8,342 nucleotides of DNA from Verrucomicrobiota bacterium (GTDB lineage Bacteria > Verrucomicrobiota > Verrucomicrobiia > Limisphaerales > UBA1100): positions 1 to 8,342 of the forward strand of contig DQLO01000346.1 of the NCBI GenBank assembly GCA_015660155.1, given 5' to 3'. The notes under the pieces are model-generated. The model worked only from the letters and a program-made list of their open reading frames with translations. It was not told the DNA's origin and searched no databases. The position numbers were made by a program, and so were the translations under genes. Below are positions 6,759 through 8,342 of this stretch, piece after piece; positions within the stretch are counted from its first letter, which is position 1; every line of letters begins with the position of its first letter.

Positions 6759-7580
6759 TTATGCTTGGTCGATGGCCTCCCACGCGCGCAGGGCTTGCGC
6801 GGTTTCGCGTACGTCGTGCACGCGCACGATGCCCGCCCCGTCGGCCGCAGCGCGACAAGCGCAGGCGATGCTGCTGCCCAGCCGCTCGGTGACCTTTCCG
6901 CCGAGAAACGATTTGCGCGATGCGCCGACCATCAATGGCCGCTGGAATCTTGTAAAACGAGCGAGCCCCGCGAGCAACGCCAAATTATGCCCCGTCGTTT
7001 TGCCAAACCCGATTCCGGGATCCAGCGCCACCTGTTCGGCGGGTAAACCCGCGGCGGCCATTGCCTCCAATCGTTCGGCAAAAAACGCCTCCATCGTCGC
7101 AATCACGTCGTCGTATTCGGGGGCGTTTTGCATCGTTTGCGGCGTGCCCTGCATGTGCATTGCGATGTAGCCCGCGCCGGTTTGGGCGGCCACGCGCCAC
7201 ATCGCGACATCCACGCGATGGGCGGCGATGTCGTTAATGACGCGCGCGCCGGCGGCCGTGGCGGCTTGGGCGACGGCTGGCTTTTGGGTGTCGATGGAAA
7301 TAACGGTGTCGGTTTGGCCGGCGAGTTTTTCGATGACCGGAATCACGCGGCGCAGTTCCTCAGCTTCATCCACGGGTGGCGCGCCGGGGCGCGTGGATTC
7401 GCCGCCGATGTCGAGCAGCTCCGCGCCCTCGGCGGCCAGTTGCAGCGCGTGCGCGGCGGCGGCCTCGGCATCAATAAATTTGCCGCCATCGGAAAACGAA
7501 TCGGGCGTCACATTCACAATCCCCATCACCAGCGTGGGGCGGGGGAATTGCCACGTGAAGTCGCCCGTTTGCCAATTCAT
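6759..7580 (-). CDS. folP: Dihydropteroate synthase
   Basis: Condenses 6-hydroxymethyl-7,8-dihydropterin pyrophosphate with p-aminobenzoate to give 7,8-dihydropteroate, the sulfonamide-sensitive step of folate synthesis. The 273-residue TIM barrel is of normal length and carries, in order, MGIVNVTPDSFSDGG (19-33), DIGGESTRPGA (57-67), SIDT (95-98), VINDIA (114-119), MHMQGTP (141-147), LDPGIGFGKT (186-195), VGASRKSF (218-225) and IVRVHDV (251-257). The usual pterin and pABA residues (N23, D97, N116, D187, K223, R253, H255 by this numbering) are all present, so it should be active. The start at 7580 gives a normal N-terminus just before the first barrel motif; only a weak ribosome site is visible, 9 nt after the upstream VOC stop. 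folP-glmM adjacency is known from E. coli; here cdaA and a small gene lie between them. Confidence 0.97.
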   Translation of the reverse strand: MNWQTGDFTWQFPRPTLVMGIVNVTPDSFSDGGKFIDAEAAAAHALQLAAEGAELLDIGGESTRPGAPPVDEAEELRRVIPVIEKLAGQTDTVISIDTQKPAVAQAATAAGARVINDIAAHRVDVAMWRVAAQTGAGYIAMHMQGTPQTMQNAPEYDDVIATMEAFFAERLEAMAAAGLPAEQVALDPGIGFGKTTGHNLALLAGLARFTRFQRPLMVGASRKSFLGGKVTERLGSSIACACRAAADGAGIVRVHDVRETAQALRAWEAIDQA

Positions 7581-7589
7581 GCGGGGAAT

Positions 7590-7997
7590 TTAGTAACCCC
7601 CATCGCCCGGGCTGGGGCCGCGCTGGATGAGTTCGATCTCGTAGCCTTCGGGCGCGTCGATGAAGGCAAAGCCGCCGCCGTCGTCTTTGAGATGCGGGCC
7701 GTCGGAATATTCGACGCCGTGCGATTGGATGTGTTTTTCAAATGCCTCCAAGCTATCGACAAGAAATGCAAGGTGCGTGAGATCTTCCTGCACTTGCACG
7801 CCGCCACTGCTGGGATACGAGCACAGCTCGATTTCCTCGGTGCTGTTGGGCGTGGCAAGAAAGACGAGCGTGGAGCCGCGTGGCGAGGTGTGCCGGCGCG
7901 TCTCGGTGAGCCCGAGGATTTCCGTGTAGAACTTCACCGAGCGTTCGAGATCATCCACGCGATAACGGGTGTGCAGCAGTTGGGTGACAATCGGCAT
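7590..7997 (-). CDS. VOC-family metalloenzyme, glyoxalase I (lactoylglutathione lyase)-like
   Basis: A 135-residue protein, the same length as E. coli GloA and colinear with it: LLHTRYRVDDLERSVKFYTE at the N-terminus, then EEIELC, LTHLAFLVDSLE and DAPEGYEIELIQRG. By comparison with GloA from memory, all four metal ligands are kept (H9, E57, H75, E122), implying a Ni/Zn-type divalent metal site at a dimer interface. The likely role is detoxification of methylglyoxal as its glutathione hemithioacetal. However, the TYNWG segment of GloA, which contributes to glutathione binding, reads CSYPSSGG here, so another thiol or substrate is possible and no symbol is given. The frame is open to 8303, but the ATG at 7997 is chosen: GAGG lies 8 nt upstream and the extension does not resemble VOC sequence. 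It is the first gene of the - strand operon, 9 nt before folP. Confidence 0.9.
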   Translation of the reverse strand: MPIVTQLLHTRYRVDDLERSVKFYTEILGLTETRRHTSPRGSTLVFLATPNSTEEIELCSYPSSGGVQVQEDLTHLAFLVDSLEAFEKHIQSHGVEYSDGPHLKDDGGGFAFIDAPEGYEIELIQRGPSPGDGGY

Positions 7998-8081
7998 GGG
8001 CGGAGCCTCGCAGGAAAGGGAGGCGGATGCCAGCCTTTGCGCTTGCCACGGCGCGCGGGCGGGGGAAGATTGGCGTTTCCG
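7998..8081. other. Divergent intergenic region between the VOC operon and the S9-like peptidase gene
   Basis: This 84-bp gap is the only divergent gene boundary in the window and so should hold promoters for both directions. It is very GC-rich on the right half. The best + strand match I found is TTGCCA (8043-8048), a 17-nt spacer and AAGATT (8066-8071); the -10 element matches the sigma-70 consensus at only three of six positions. No convincing promoter or operator repeat was found by eye. Confidence 0.5.
8006..8009 (-). promoter_or_regulatory. Ribosome-binding site for the VOC gene
   Basis: On the - strand GAGG is followed 8 nt later by the ATG at 7997. It supports this start over the much longer open frame running upstream to 8303. 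Confidence 0.55.
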
Positions 8082-8342
8082 ATGAAACTTTTTTTTGCAT
8101 TGATGATTTCTGCCACCCCCATTTTTGGCGCGCCACCCACGAACATCGTGACGCGCGGTATGCCCGCGTTTTCCGCCGAACGCGCCGCCAAGCTCGCGCC
8201 CTATCTTAATGTGCGGCCGCTGCGGTTTCAGGATTGGCATCCCACCGCACCCGCGATGCTCATCACCCGCCGCCCCGCTCGCGGGGAAGTCACCCAGCTG
8301 CACGTGGTCAACAAGCCCAACGGCGTGCCGGTGGCCTTGACC
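8082..8342 (+). CDS. Exported S9-family peptidase-like protein (3' end cut by window)
   Basis: An open frame of 87 codons with no stop before the window end. The N-terminus (MKLFFALMISATPIFGA then PPTN) is a short signal peptide with one Lys, a hydrophobic core and a likely cleavage after Ala17. The mature start contains YLNVRPLRFQDWHPTAP, AMLITRRPARGEVTQLHVV and a PNGVPVALT end. This resembles the beginning of bacterial S9 peptidases with a TolB-like beta-propeller, where a similar DWHP...MLIsTR...QLH pattern opens the propeller before a C-terminal alpha/beta-hydrolase domain. The catalytic domain is outside the window, so activity cannot be judged. The start lacks an ideal Shine-Dalgarno: the nearest GGGGGA (8061-8066) is 15 nt away. 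An eight-T run at 8089-8096 lies in the signal-peptide codons. It is divergent from the VOC gene. Confidence 0.75.
   Translation, partial: MKLFFALMISATPIFGAPPTNIVTRGMPAFSAERAAKLAPYLNVRPLRFQDWHPTAPAMLITRRPARGEVTQLHVVNKPNGVPVALT

Noticed and set aside
6757..6858. N-terminal extension of cdaA in the same open frame
   Set aside because: The extra 34 residues are Arg-rich, lack CdaA similarity and are folP sequence in another frame. The ATG at 6756, 2 nt after the folP stop, gives a normal CdaA N-terminus.
6499..7170. 223-codon open frame on the + strand
   Set aside because: It lies antisense to cdaA and folP, whose motifs are unambiguous. The translation is His/Arg/Ala-rich with no recognisable domain, as expected for the reverse strand of GC-rich coding DNA.
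7581..7604. GGGG/CCCC inverted repeat around the folP start, considered as a translation-control hairpin
   Set aside because: The stem is four G-C pairs around a 10-nt loop and overlaps VOC coding sequence; too weak to support regulation.
8043..8071. Possible sigma-70 promoter TTGCCA-17-AAGATT for the S9-like gene
   Set aside because: The -10 element matches only three of six consensus positions and such matches are expected by chance, so it is mentioned only under the intergenic region.
7998..8303. Long upstream extension of the VOC gene
   Set aside because: It would double the protein size with non-VOC sequence and would lie antisense to the signal peptide and start of the divergent S9-like gene. 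A ribosome site supports the ATG at 7997.

Overview
The window is a dense, GC-rich bacterial chromosomal segment with genes on both strands and almost no intergenic space. The best taxonomic guess is the Verrucomicrobiota or a close PVC-group relative. Two things point there: a single G/H-type pseudopilin with the class III-like N-terminus and a C-terminal H-X9-DG motif (these are greatly expanded in Verrucomicrobiota, Planctomycetota and Lentisphaerota), and a small membrane protein resembling the DUF6580 family. This assignment is inference; there is no rRNA or other phylogenetic marker here that I can place directly.

Layout. Positions 1-4218 (+ strand): the 3' two-thirds of metH (cobalamin-dependent methionine synthase), then a pseudopilin-like protein, a small single-TM protein of unknown function, and a polytopic membrane protein. 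metH/pseudopilin and unknown/polytopic are joined by ATGA stop-start overlaps, and the remaining junction is only 2 nt, so the four genes look like one transcription unit. A hairpin followed by seven T residues at 4255-4281 could terminate this unit; it lies inside the 3' end of the convergent gene.

Positions 4240-7997 (- strand, read from right to left): a glyoxalase-type VOC protein, folP (dihydropteroate synthase), cdaA (diadenylate cyclase), an 80-residue single-TM protein, and glmM (phosphoglucosamine mutase). Gaps are 9 nt, 2 nt, a 4-nt ATGA overlap and a 29-nt overlap, so this is a tightly coupled operon. It joins folate synthesis, c-di-AMP signalling and the first dedicated step toward UDP-GlcNAc and peptidoglycan. 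In Firmicutes cdaA and glmM are separated by cdaR (ybbR), whose product regulates CdaA. Here that slot is held by a tiny membrane protein with no visible YbbR domain, which is the most interesting point in the window.

Positions 8082-8342 (+ strand): the start of a divergent, exported protein that resembles the N-terminus of S9-family (prolyl oligopeptidase/TolB-propeller) peptidases, cut by the window end. No tRNA, rRNA, CRISPR, insertion sequence, prophage or attachment site was seen. Apart from the CdaR-slot protein and two unknown membrane proteins, the content is mostly core metabolism.
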